Shown: positions 25,501 to 36,700 of the stretch, piece after piece
How positions within the stretch are numbered: position 1 is the first letter of the stretch
How the letters are laid out: each line of letters begins with the position of its first letter
Assembly: GCA_016801845.1 (NCBI GenBank)
Contig: CM028910.1
Coordinates: forward strand, 12,554,629-12,618,628
DNA length: 64,000 nucleotides
Reading direction: 5' to 3'
Source: Polydactylus sextarius
Taxonomy: Eukaryota; Chordata; Actinopteri; Polynemidae
Notes under the pieces: model-generated
What the model saw: the letters and a program-made list of their open reading frames with translations, nothing else
Database searches by the model: none
What the model was told of the DNA's origin: nothing
Program-made: the position numbers and the translations under genes

Positions 25501-27312
25501 CAGGCTGCATGGATGTTCTTCTGATCCGTATGTGTCGGGCCTACAACCCCATCAATAATACATTGCTCTTTGATGGAAAGTTTGCCACTGCTCAGCTCTT
25601 CAAAGCTCTTGGTGAGTCAACATGTTCACTTTTTCTTTTACACTCTGTCTCACGGGAGACAAATGTACTAACTTCATAAAAGGATCAACAGGAGCTTTTG
25701 GTAAACTTTTTTTCTGTTTTGTGTGTGTGACAGTGATCACAGTTGGTAAGTTTTTTTTTTTTGTTTTGATGATCTCTTGTTTTTCTTCTTCCTTTATCTA
25801 GGCTGTGATGACCTCGTGAACGCAGTGTTTGACTTAGCAAAAAGCCTGAGTCGTATACAGATGTCTGAGGAGGAGATGGCCCTTTTCAGTGCTGCTGTGC
25901 TGCTCTCGCCAGGTATTTCTTATTTCTGTTTATATAGATTTACCTTTACCTGGAAGTTCTGTATCAACCTCATTACTTACAGTAGTATTTTACACTCTAA
26001 CTATATTGTTGAAATAAACCATTTAAGATGACAGTAAACCACACAAAAACTTGTTACAAGCAGGGCCAGCGCAGTGCACGTCAACTGAGTTACTGTATTT
26101 TTCTGACTATAAGGCACACCGGATTATAAGGCGCATTAAGCGAAACAAAACAGTCAAATAAGTCCTTATACACACACCATAATATTAAGTTGAAGCACAG
26201 TACGAATTACTCCACGAGGCTCCTGACTACAGTAGTTGTAATGCTCCGACAATCCATCAAGCTGTGCGGCCTCGTACCTTACCAAAGTCGCACTAATACA
26301 TTACAGATTTTTGAGCGCCGTGTACCACATAAAATCGGTTCAAGGTCAGTAAGTACAACCAGAATTAATACATAAGGCGCACCAGATTATAAGGAGCACT
26401 GTTGATTTTTGAGAAAATGAAAGGATTTTAAGTGCGCCTTATAATCCCAAAAATATGGTAAATGGATTTCTACTGCAATTAAAACCAAACTTTGCAAGGC
26501 TGTCTCCCTAATGTTTTGAATATTAAAACAAAATAACTGCAAACCATTTTGATGACTTTCAGCGTACAAGTTGAGACAACATAGGTTTGATTAATGGACT
26601 TTGAGTTGTAGTTTGAAATAGTTCCTGTCTACAGCTGCATCATCATACGTGCGATACTGTAACTCTTAACATGGCATCAGAGCGTTGACCGTGACCAATC
26701 ACTTATCTCAAACAAGCCTCACGTCTCTGTAAACTAATCAAACAAATTTCTATCGTATCGTGAAGCCATTGCTTCAAAGGACGAAGCTCAACTCGTGTAT
26801 TGCTTGTTTGTAATTCATTTTGTATCCTGCCCCTAGATGTTTGTACGTTGTAAACACTACCAGATGCAGTTTCAGGCCGGCGCCATGACAACACTAACGA
26901 TACCATCTCTTGTCACTATTGTTTCCCTCAGACCGACCCTGGCTCACAGATGTCCAGAAGATACAGAAGTTACAAGATAAAGTCTACGTTGCTCTGCAGC
27001 GCTGCCTACAAAAGGAGGGAGCCTCAGAAGAGAAATTAGCTAAGGTAACGAGCCTAGACTACTGTGTTGTCATGACAACTGGTTAAAACACTGCATTGAT
27101 TTATTCCTTTAACTAATTATTACTCCTCCTTTTCTGTATGTCCCGTCTAGATGGTGTCTAAGCTTCCCACAATGAAGTCCATTTGCAACCTTCACATCGA
27201 CAAACTGGAATTTTTCCGTCTGGTTCACCCTGAGACAGCGTATACGTTTCCTCCTCTCTATAGGGAGGTTTTTGGCAGTGAAATCACCTTCCCAGACTCC
27301 ACAGAGGGCTAA
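16550..27312 (+). CDS. ROR-family (NR1F) nuclear receptor, RORbeta-like, 474 aa
   Basis: A ligand-regulated transcription factor that, by family, binds single AGGTCA half-sites with an AT-rich 5' extension as a monomer in the nucleus. Ten coding exons join with continuous phase: 16550-16556, 22673-22758, 22942-23083, 23228-23668, 23801-23922, 24505-24637, 25504-25611, 25802-25912, 26932-27044, 27151-27312. The protein starts MRAQIEVIPCKICGDK. Zinc finger 1 uses C10, C13, C27 and C30 with P-box CEGCKG. Finger 2 uses C46, C52, C62 and C65. The C-terminal extension [20 protein letters not shown] is the ROR signature. A variable hinge (about 97-225) follows, then the ligand-binding domain from about 226, with the AF-2 helix PPLYREVF at 455-462. 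The DNA-binding domain is nearly the same as recalled RORbeta, while the hinge and ligand-binding domain are clearly diverged. It could be a fourth ROR paralogue or a teleost RORC; gene identity is left open. Confidence 0.93.
17273..17310. repeat. (GT)n-(T)n microsatellite
   Basis: A GT run merges into a poly-T run inside ROR intron 1. Confidence 0.9.
17493..17502 (-). promoter_or_regulatory. Candidate RORE/Rev-erb site in ROR intron 1
   Basis: The minus strand reads AACTAGGTCA, the form common to ROR and Rev-erb target genes; only the outermost W of WAWNTRGGTCA fails. It lies about 0.9 kb into intron 1, where feedback control of a ROR gene would be plausible. Confidence 0.4.
20990..21110 (+). 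promoter_or_regulatory. Promoter-like cluster: CCAAT, RFX X-box and TATA
   Basis: Within a GC-rich block inside ROR intron 1, a CCAAT box (21000-21004), a near-palindromic RFX-type site GTTGCCAAGACAAC (21040-21053) and a TATATAA box (21098-21104) occur in promoter order. By family knowledge, ROR genes use internal promoters to make isoforms with different N-termini, so an internal promoter would fit. Activity is inferred only. Confidence 0.4.
21404..21442 (+). promoter_or_regulatory. Second internal promoter-like cluster: TGACTCA, inverted CCAAT, TATAAAA
   Basis: TGACTCA (21404-21410; an AP-1/MAF/NRL-type core), ATTGG (21415-21419) and TATAAAA (21436-21442) are spaced like a compact promoter. 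A start about 30 bp downstream of the TATA box would fall almost on the ATG of the candidate exon at 21467, leaving little leader. Confidence 0.35.
21467..21512 (+). other. Candidate alternative first coding exon of the ROR gene
   Basis: An ATG opens 15 codons (MKSCEGRLKPSPRFT) and stops at a GT dinucleotide in phase 1, the phase needed to join exon 2 at 22673, so splicing would give ...RFT-AQIEVIPC. RORbeta is known to have a second isoform with a short different N-terminus joined at this point. Weak points are the poor donor (GTTACC) and the very short leader if the adjacent TATA box is used. Confidence 0.3.
21728..21750. repeat. (GA)n microsatellite
   Basis: Short GA run in ROR intron 1. 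Confidence 0.9.
26091..26460. mobile_element. MITE-like non-autonomous DNA transposon in ROR intron 8
   Basis: The left end reads TACTGTATTTTTCTGACTAT followed by AAGGC.CAC. The right end in reverse complement reads TACCATATTTTTGGGATTAT followed by AAGGCGCAC. An internal copy of the ATTATAAGGCGCACC motif follows each end. TA flanks both ends, consistent with a TA target duplication. There is no open frame, so any movement would need a transposase from elsewhere. It lies between ROR exons 8 and 9. Confidence 0.75.
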
Positions 27313-30300
27313 AACCCCTTCAAATGAATAGCATGATTAAAATAGAAACACTGAGGTTTAGGGAGAGGGAGATACAAATGTGGCAACCAGCTGAGGCAAA
27401 ATCAACCAGCAGTTCAATGACAATCCTGCACGCTACACTTTAGGACACACTCCTCTCACCTCTGAACTCCCAAACTTTGTGGAGTAGCTTACACTGCCCT
27501 GCAAGTCAGTCCTTTCAGCGTCAGTGTAACACTACAGGACCTGCTGCTGGATACTCAGTGCATGTTACCTCTTATTTTTTTGTAGGGAGTCAAAGAAGCG
27601 ATTAAATGCTAGCCTACAGAATTTCTATCTTCAAAAATATTTTTATATGAGGAAACATTAAACCTCTCATAATGTTGAATTCCTTTATAGTATAAATTTG
27701 ACTTTTATTGTTCTCACAGTTCCTGTAAGCTATTGTTGAATGTAACCCCTTTTCCCTTTACCGTTCAGCACAGCCCGAGGCTCGATAAAGAATGTACATA
27801 CTTTAAATCCTCACCCACTTTGTGGATTTTCGCAGTAACGATGCCTGTTTCAGTTGTAAGTTTCTTTTGTTTGTTTTTTTTTTTGATAGCGCCCGTATTT
27901 TGCAGTTTTGTAACATATGAACAAACTGTTTAAAGGGACCATGATCAAACTCACAAACAGACAGGGTTTTTAAACGGTGTGAATCATGGGCAAACATTCA
28001 AAGTGTCTGTCGCCATGCACCTACAAACGCTTGCACACAGAGCACAAAACATAGCACTTATGCTGACCTTTGTAGGTATTTTTACGAGCACACCCTCAGA
28101 CATTAATGTGAGTTCTTTTTTTATTTTATTTTATTTTTTATGCAATCAATGACCTCAGTCCTAATACCTTTTCCCTTTTCAAATGCCACTTAGAGAGTAA
28201 GAGTGAGAGAATCACATATTTGTACTCTTCATACCTTATGTGATTTTCATATGAAATTCACCTAACATATGAACAGTTGTGAAATCATTTTGCTGAGAAG
28301 GAGAGCAATGTTGTGCTTGCGCTCAGGTCTCTCAAACAGATACTGCCTGTCCATACTTTGGGGTTCTGGGATGGAAAGATTGAAAAGAAAAAAAAAAAAA
28401 TAGTGGATAATTAGCACTTATGAGTCTGTGTTAAAAACCAAAACAAATTTCTGGCACAATATTTTACGGGTTTTGTACTCAGACTGCCATCTGTGAAACT
28501 TAACGTTAAAAAAAAAAAAAAAAAAACTCCGAAATGCTAGATTCACCCTCCCACTGTAGACAAGCTGACCACTGTGGCGTCATGTGCTCACGTGGAGGAG
28601 CGCCTGGAACCGACCTCAGCACCTCAACCCCATCTGCAGAAGAGCAGCGTCGCCCAAACCTTCAGCACTGTCTCAACCAGCAGGGTTTAAAGACTCTGGG
28701 AGCACTGGGGAAAAGAAAAGACAAAAAAAAAAAGATAGTTTGATGTTGAAATGTGATGCTTAAATGTGTTGCTACCTACATGGTTGAATGAAGGGGCAAA
28801 GAATAGAGGTGGGCGATGGTGTTATTTAAGCTCCTTGGACATCAGTTTGAGGGGATTTATTATCTGTCTCTACTCTCACTGCTTTGATGTAGGGCAGATT
28901 GTGCTGTCACAGGCAGCCAAGATGTTCAGATTGGAGATTTAAATCCTCTATTCCTCACCCCCCCCACTCCCTATCTACCTCACCCTCGTTCAAACACTAC
29001 TTGGCACAGAAATGGGTTGACAGAGCCATCAGCTACCCCCCTGAGTTAGTATTTCTGCATTTATACTAGAGAGCTTCTTTAAAACTGTAACGGCAAGTGG
29101 TGAAATTTGAAGGCCAGTGACAACCAGTCAACTAAAAAATATATATCGTTTTGCTCTTAAAACTGGACAGGAGATAAAAGCAAACTGAAATGCGGGATCT
29201 ACTTTAACCGAGGACTGCTTTTCTGTCATGTGAGAACAGATAGTCGTCGGAGTCTAGGAAGCTCTGCATAGATTCAGATCTTACTCAAGTCAAATCTCTG
29301 GAGATGCATGAGGGAGTTTACAGATGAATCATTTATGTTCAGAGTATGAGGGCATATTGCTTTTTCTAAAAAACTTCACTGTCCTACCAGTATACTTCGT
29401 TTTAATCACAGAAAACACTACGGTCCATTCTTTCTTAAGCATTTGAAGACAATCACATGACTGTTGGATGTCAAACTTTATTTAATATTCCAGCCTGCTT
29501 TGTTTTGCACTGCTGGGACAGTGCTTTTCACTATACTCGCATAGAATGAAGGGGTTTTACCCTTTTTTTTTTTTTTTTTTCCTGGGTACGCAAGACAGTG
29601 GCATGGTGGGATTGTGCAATGTCTGTCCCATTGTTCTCAGTGTGTTGGGCCTTTGTTGCCATGTATTACAGTTAATGCTTTCATAAGCACTCCAGTGCGG
29701 TCCACCTTACAGCACAGCAAAAAATAAATAAATAAGTAAATAAATAATGTTATTTAGAATTTAATGTACCAATTACACAGCCAACTACAACACAGGTCAG
29801 CTCTCAGCTGACACGGCCAGATGAGGCTTAACGTTTGTAAGTGCAATACTTTGTGTGTTAAGTCAGAGAATGTTAGTCGTCCTGATTTCAAAAGATTCAG
29901 AATATAAAGAGTGTAAAGTTCCTGCAGGGCTAAACTCTGTCCAGGGGGCAGATCTGCACTTACATTTCCGTTTAGAATTACTCAGGGAGATAGCTGGGCT
30001 CTCTGTCCTACAGTGTCTGCTGTTAGTCTAGCTAGCAAGACACCTTGCACCAACGTAGAAGACCTTAAAACCTTGATCACTGTGTACAGTACATGTTCTT
30101 GTGAATGTTTGATTACAGAAGTATCAAAGATTTTACCCCCGTCTAACATTGTTATTGAAAGACTTTTTGAGTTTAAGTAATAGATGAAATAGGATATTAA
30201 AAAAAAAAAAAAGTAAATATAGTTAAAAAATAAATAAATAAATATAAAAGATGGATTTTAATCTCTGAATCTTGTGTTGGTTTTGTTGTGATCTTTTTGT

Positions 30301-30680
30301 TTCTTAATTTGTATCCTCATATGTACTGTTTGTTTTTTTGTTTTGTTTTGTTTTGTTTTTGTTTTTTCTCATCAGTTTAGTGTCCTTTTTGTCTTGGAGA
30401 GATGTAATTCTATTTTTTTTTAAAGAACGTTTTTAAAGATGTCTCTAAAAGTTTCTGTTTTTGTCATGATCCTTCTGTTCATGATATTTTCACTCTATTT
30501 TAAGATTATTATTATTATTATTATTATTATGAAATCAATATAGATTTTAATAAGACAGAATTTATGATGTGTAATGGATATAAAGCCCAAGAGGTTTTAA
30601 CACAGTAAAGTGTTATTGCACAACGGTGATACAATATGTGGATTTAAGAATGTAATAAAAGTCTTTTTACAATTAAAAGA
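27313..30680 (+). other. Presumed 3' UTR of the ROR gene and following sequence
   Basis: AT-rich sequence after the stop codon with homopolymer A and T runs, an (ATT)n tract near 30508-30530 and several AATAAA-type signals (clusters near 29722-29750, 30225-30245 and 30652). ROR transcripts often have long 3' UTRs. The true cleavage site cannot be chosen from sequence alone. Confidence 0.45.
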
Positions 30681-31274
30681 AAAAGTTGTAAAGGCTGTTA
30701 TTCTGTTACTGTTCTCTTTACTAAAATTGATCTGCATCAGTGACGAGTCCACTTTCATTAGACATCTAGATCTACACAAACAGTATGTTTGGAAAGAAAG
30801 TGTTAATTTGCCATTTAAAGCAATTTTACACCATTTAGATAAAAACAGTTGTCTGTTATTAAACATTAAGCTATTTCAGCTGTCTCTACACACTTAGATT
30901 ATACAGTATAAACTCTAAATATAATCCATTCTCATTTTATTATTCTCTACATAACGTTTATAAAAGTAGGCAGTAAACGATACCCTGCAATGGAAACATA
31001 CAGTGCATTGTTACCACCATGGTAGATTGTATCTACAGTTCTCATGCTGGGATTCATAAACCCCACCAGACTCTTGATAACTGTTTTTATTCTCAGTTGG
31101 AAATGAATGTATTTACAGCAAAGGAGAGACAGTAAAACAACCTGGTCAAACCACAGATTCCAGTCTGACCCATGTTTCTTCCAAAAACACGAAATATGTC
31201 TTTCTTTCTTTTTTTTTTACTCTTTAATATGGTATCAGATTTTAAGGCTGTTTCAGTTTTTTTTATGATGCCAT
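30681..31274. other. Intergenic, no gene seen
   Basis: AT-rich sequence between the last likely ROR polyadenylation signal and a retroelement remnant. Overlapping open frames on both strands have no recognisable content. Confidence 0.4.
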
Positions 31275-31412
31275 AAAAATACTGGCCTTGTAATAGACTG
31301 GTGACCTGTCCAGGGTGTATCCTCCTCTCAACCACAGTCAGCTGGGATTGGCTGCAGCCTCCCTGTGACCCTCTATGGATACGAAATATAGATCATGGAT
31401 AGATGGATAAAC
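31275..31412 (+). mobile_element. Fish SINE/LINE 3'-end remnant
   Basis: The run GACCTGTCCAGGGTGTATCC, then CAGCTGGGATTGGCTGCAGC, ending in a GGATAGATGGATAA tail, is the familiar shape of a common fish retroposon 3' region (dated check against Repbase/Dfam not possible here). Family name not assigned. Confidence 0.6.
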
Positions 31413-31699
31413 ATGCTGCCATTTCAGAATAGTGAAGACATGTTGTCGATGTGGTAGTTTTCAGCCTACCTTAATGCTACTGTCAAATCTCATGCATTTT
31501 AAAAAGTGACTTGATTTTTTACCTAATTTTGTTGCCCTGTTTTAAAGTGGAGTTGTGTGTAAAAACCTTGGTTTAAGACCATTTTTTGTGCTGTTTCATG
31601 TTATGAAATTCATGTTTAATCAAATCGCTTCACAGAAAATATAGGGTATGCCATACACAATACATAGAAAGTGGGATGGAATGTGTAATAAGATATTAA

Positions 31700-32170
31700 T
31701 CAATCAATCAATCAATCAATCTTTATTTTTCATACAGGTAAAAACATGTAACACAAAGTGCTTCACATCATTTAGACACCCCACACTCCCTGAACCAACA
31801 CGTCTCCCCCAATTTCCAAGTGATATAAAAGATAAACAAGGAAATTATTGTAAAAGCAGGAACTGAACTGAGGAAGAGCTATCATAGAGATATTTGGAGT
31901 AACATCAAAGATATATTTAAAAAAAATTAAACAATGAAACATAAATGTATAAGAACAGAGTGTCATGTATGGATTAAAACCATAAATGCATGGTTTTAAG
32001 ACAAAAACCAGACTCCATTGATAAATAGATAAATATGATAAAAAGTAGGTTCAATTCAAAGCACAATTAAATAAATCAGTCTTCAGTTTGTTTTCAAAAA
32101 TATCAACATCTTCTGCTGTTCTTAGGTCCTCTGGGAGACTGTCCCACAGACAAGGATCATAATAACATAA
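31700..32170 (-). mobile_element. Retroposon remnant, minus orientation
   Basis: It begins with (AATC)n followed by TTTATTTTTCATACAGG and AAAGTGCTTCACATCA, which read in reverse is a LINE/SINE 3' end with a (GATT)n tail. The GGGAGACTGTCCCACAG motif near 32130 fits the same kind of element further 5'. The copy is degraded and has no intact coding frame. Confidence 0.5.
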
Positions 32171-32318
32171 ATCCAACAGCTCATTTTAATCCACATTCAC
32201 AACCATCACTTGTATTTATTAATCTCATCTAGTCTGTATTTATGTTAATATTTTCCTGCTTTATGTCTTCCAGTGTCAGTATTGTTAATATGTGGCGTGT
32301 CGTAGTTATGTGCTGTGA

Positions 32319-32330
32319 CCAGCAGGGGGC
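32319..32330 (+). promoter_or_regulatory. CTCF-like motif, forward orientation
   Basis: CCAGCAGGGGGC matches CCASYAGRKGGC at all positions, flanked by GA upstream and GGT downstream as in strong CTCF sites. It lies between the ROR gene and sh3gl1, about 0.43 kb before the sh3gl1 ATG. Confidence 0.55.
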
Positions 32331-32752
32331 GGTATGCGCTCATTTTTAACCAGATACACTCTGCTGTGTAAACTCGGGGGAAACTAATTTCTTCAAAGTG
32401 GCTGACCCAGATTTAGTGTTCTGTTAAAACGAGTCAGTGTGCCACAGATTGGTCATAGTCGCCCTTTAAGTCCAGGACATAACAGTGTCCGTAGCATCAG
32501 ATTTGAGACATTTTGCCCCGGGGCTATCTGCGGTGACAGTGGGGGAGAATCACCCTCGACGTGGACGTGGTCAGTTGGCGTGTCCCGACTTGGAGTGACG
32601 GCTGTGCAGTCCTATGATTCCTCCTAAACATTTCAGAACTGGCCCCTTTTCTAACAAACTGTATCGCTAACCTTAGTTTTTTTTTTTTTTTTTTTTTTTG
32701 TCTTGACCTATTTACAACCTCGTCGGGGACTTGAAGACCGTCGGTGTTCAAG
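32331..32752 (+). promoter_or_regulatory. sh3gl1: Presumed sh3gl1 promoter and 5' UTR
   Basis: Moderately GC-rich sequence upstream of the start codon, with CpGs at 32510-32590 and 32720-32755 and a poly-T run (about 32677-32699). No clear TATA box. The start site is not defined by sequence. Confidence 0.45.
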
Positions 32753-33696
32753 ATGTCTGTAGCGGGCTTGAAGAAGCAGTTTTATAAAGCCAGTCAGGTT
32801 TGCAAAACTTTTTTTTTCTCCTTCCCTCTAAGCTAGCAACTGTCATGTACCGCTAGCAGCTAGCCTGGTTAGCTCTACTAGCTAACGGTTTATGGTTGGC
32901 TAATGTTGGTGAACGCTATGTAAATGTGGACGTTATCGTGTGTCGTTGGCAGGAAGCTAGCGTTAACACACCCTTTGTTTTAGTGTGTTAAGTGTCAATT
33001 TTATTTTTAATCGGCGCTGTGTCGTTTTAGAGCTAGATCTAAACTTAACAGGCATTTGCGGAATTGTTGTAGCATCAACGTTACTTGAACTAGAGTTAAC
33101 TAAGTTTAAACAATGCTAATTCACGTTGCCATGCTGTAACCATTTACAGGTATATCTCTTAATGTATTTTTTATTTGTTATATCTTTAGTGCTTTCACAT
33201 TACCCTGGCCAGCGGTGCACCAGCTCAGATTGAATAAATACACATCCTGTGGTAAACATTAGCTGTGTTTGCCTTAGGGACTCTCCGGGTGAGTCAGTAA
33301 AAAAAAAAAAAAGAAAGAAAAGAAACAATACACGAGAAAAAAGTAAAGCAAAAATGACTCAACTGAGCCTGTATGGAAATCTGAGGGGTAATGTCTTGAA
33401 ATACCCTGCTTTTCCAGGGGTGATTCAGTTAAAACCACAACATGTAGGGTTAATTTATTCTCCTTTGAAGTCACCTATTTCCCAGCTGTGTGTAGTTTTA
33501 GTCTTTTGTTTGTTGAGACAGATCAATACTGGAGGTAGTTGAGAAGCCAAAAACACCACTGCATCAGAAATGTCAGTGCTGTGCTGTGAAGCTGTAAAAG
33601 ACACGTATTTGTTGATGATGTTTGAACTTTGGTGTGAATGTTTTTAATTTTGGCCAAGTTCTCTCAGTCATGGGCGGGGACGTTTTAAAAAGATTT

Positions 33697-33742
<46 letters not shown>

Positions 33743-36700
33743 TCTTTTCTTCCTACTCCTGCTGATCTAAGCAGGAAAGACATTTGGTTTCTGCTCCAAC
33801 TTCCTGTCAGAAGCAGAGTCAGATCCCTGTTGGTTAAGTTGTGGAGGAAAAATAACATGATTTACAAGTTGTCATGTCCGGCCTGATGTTACAGACTGTA
33901 GTGAAAATGAATAGTAAAGGTGATCGAAGGAGATTAAGTGGATTAGTGCAAGGGAGAGATCCTAAGCAATGATGCAAAGAAGGAGGACACGAGTGTGCTT
34001 TCCCTTTATTTCACTGCAATGCAGTTGCTTTTCTTGCCAAAACTCCATGAGAGTCAATAACACTTGACATAGCTCAGATTTTCTACGCTGGAGGCATGCA
34101 GGAAGTTGGCTGTGGAAATTATATCTGGTGCTTGCAGCTCACACGTCCTTGTGTTTTTCTCTTTTTTTGCTTTCTCTCCTTCCCTATCATGTGCTTTTCT
34201 GAGAAACTCTCTCCACGCTAAGTTAACCTGAAATGTCAGGGATTAAAAACAACATGGAAATCACATGCACTGAAGTTGTAGAACTTGTTGTGACAGAAGG
34301 AAAAGATTTTGGTCCTGAGTTTGACGGTATCTAACAGGGTCTATTAAGAAAATAATGCACAGTTTATCAAGGTAATTTATATGCTCTTAAGTGTTTAATT
34401 TACTACTGTTTTGGAAAAAAAAATACCAGAAGAATAAGTAAGGGATAGTTAGGGATAATAAGGGATCAATTACATTGTCGTGGTTGACACTTATACAAAG
34501 CATCGCCTGAAATATCAAAACACAAATCTTTCCTGTCGCACTTTGTGGCCTCCCATAGTCATCAAATTGGGTGTTAGAATAGAGTTGTGTCTGAAGAAAG
34601 AGATTAGCTGCCGGATAAATTGATTTAAAAAAAAAAAAAGCAGATTAGAATTTGGTGCTGACTTCATTAAGGATTAACCCGGATTATTGTAATTATAATC
34701 TGTCTTCAGTGTAATCCCCTTTTTGGTTATTATTACTTTTAATCAAGACCAAGTCATAATACAGGTGCTGATGAAAGGATGATGGTATTAGGATGAGAGG
34801 CAGCAGACTGCCTGTTAACGGTGCAGCTAATTGAGTCGGTTAAGAGCAAGGAAAGGCAATGTGATATGAGCCTTTTTACTGTCAGAGGGTTTTCTGTTAT
34901 GTCTGCGTCCATTCTTTAAATATCTCTTGTTGTATTTGATCTTGATGGTTGACGCTGACAGTAACTGACTACGGCTGCTTTATAGCAACATCAAATTTTA
35001 CATGATTTTACAGTCATGTGACTCTGACTCATCAGACTTCCTAGGAAATAACTTATATTATGGTATATGTAAAGGGTGAAATGATCATTAAATTTACTTT
35101 TTGGAAATACCCAAGCAGGAGTGTAATTTGATTAATGTAATATACATTTTAATGTATCGTCAGAAAGGCTGCTATATCACTAGCACACCTCCAATTTCCA
35201 TTTCATTTCACAGTAAAAAAAAAAAAAAATTCCCACCAACTGTGTTTACAGATTGTTTCTTATCTGACTTCGACCCAGTTTTCAGGTGTTGTGTTACATT
35301 TGTTTTCTCCCAGTAAGTGTTGTACATCAATTCCTGTATCTAAAAACAAGTTTTCTTTTGTCCTTTAAAAAAAACATGCTTAAGATTATATGAGAAGCTA
35401 AACAATGACCATCATGTACGTAGCTGATGTTCAGCTTTGCTGTTAGAGGGAAATAATCAACAGAAAAACCTTAAGTTTCTGTGTGAGGCAACTTTCTTTG
35501 GGGCCTTGAAATCCTTGAAAGTCGTCTGAAGCCAGACAAAAGCAGGAACCATGCTACGTGATAGTGCCCTACCATTTAACTGATACCCAGTCATTATGAT
35601 GAAAAGAACACTTGTTATAGACTGATCCGTTCGTGTGTACGACTTGTTGTTTATCCCAAAACTTCCCAGTGACCTTTTGTGGATGTTTTTGGATTTTATT
35701 CCTGTGAGCTTGTGTGCATGTAAATAAAATGTTACACAAGTTTGAGAATTTCATGTTTTCATTAGTGGAAGGAAAATGCTACAGTGTGAATTGGTTTAAC
35801 AACAGATCACACTGATAATTCACTTTTCTAAGATAGTTTAAAAAACTAATGACACACACCATCCTGAATCAAATTAAACAACCCTCCTCAGGCTTAGTTT
35901 GCCAAAAAATAATAATGCAATCTTATTTTTCTTTGAAAGCAAAGAGTCAAATGCTGAGTAGGCGGAGAGATGAGGCTCTGTCTTTACATGTTAACTGAAT
36001 CCCCCCAAGGCCCCTGTCATGTGCTTTCTCATACAGCAGAGATTCAGCGGTATAGGTTGAAAATTACAACGCCAGCGAGAAATCTGTCAGCTGGAGTAAT
36101 CTTGGTTTATTTCGCTTTCTGCTTGTCATAAGTATATACTGGTGTCTGAGAAGAATAGCTAAACTCAGTCAAACCTATGATCCTCTTTAAATGAGCATTT
36201 CTGTCGCACCAACAAATTCCTGTTACTTCCAGTAATGACAACATGGTCACCAACAGGAGTTTAGGTTGTAGAGGAAATGACTCAAAGCGTCTGTTCAGTT
36301 AGAGGAGTGAATTATAGTTAACAAATGACTGGACATGACTAATATTTTTTTTTTGAGGTTTCGCTTAATTTTGTGGAACTCATACTGTCGTGTTTTACGT
36401 AACGAGGTTAAATGGTGCAATTAAAAGGTATTTTGTTTTTAGATTTTAAATTCCCTTTCCCAAGTTGTGTTTTATTAACCTTCCATGTAGCTTCTCTCTG
36501 TTAATATCGTGTAGTCATGTGATTAAAGATTAACTTCAGGGCTTGTTACAGCTTCCCTCAAAACTTGAATTTACAACAGCTTGGTTCATTTATGAAAACA
36601 TATTTTCTGCTGTTTTTACTGTTACTTTGATAGGAATCGCACCACTGCCCTGAGAAAGAACGATTTGATCAGTGTGGTTTGTTTTTCGTCAATACAGATT

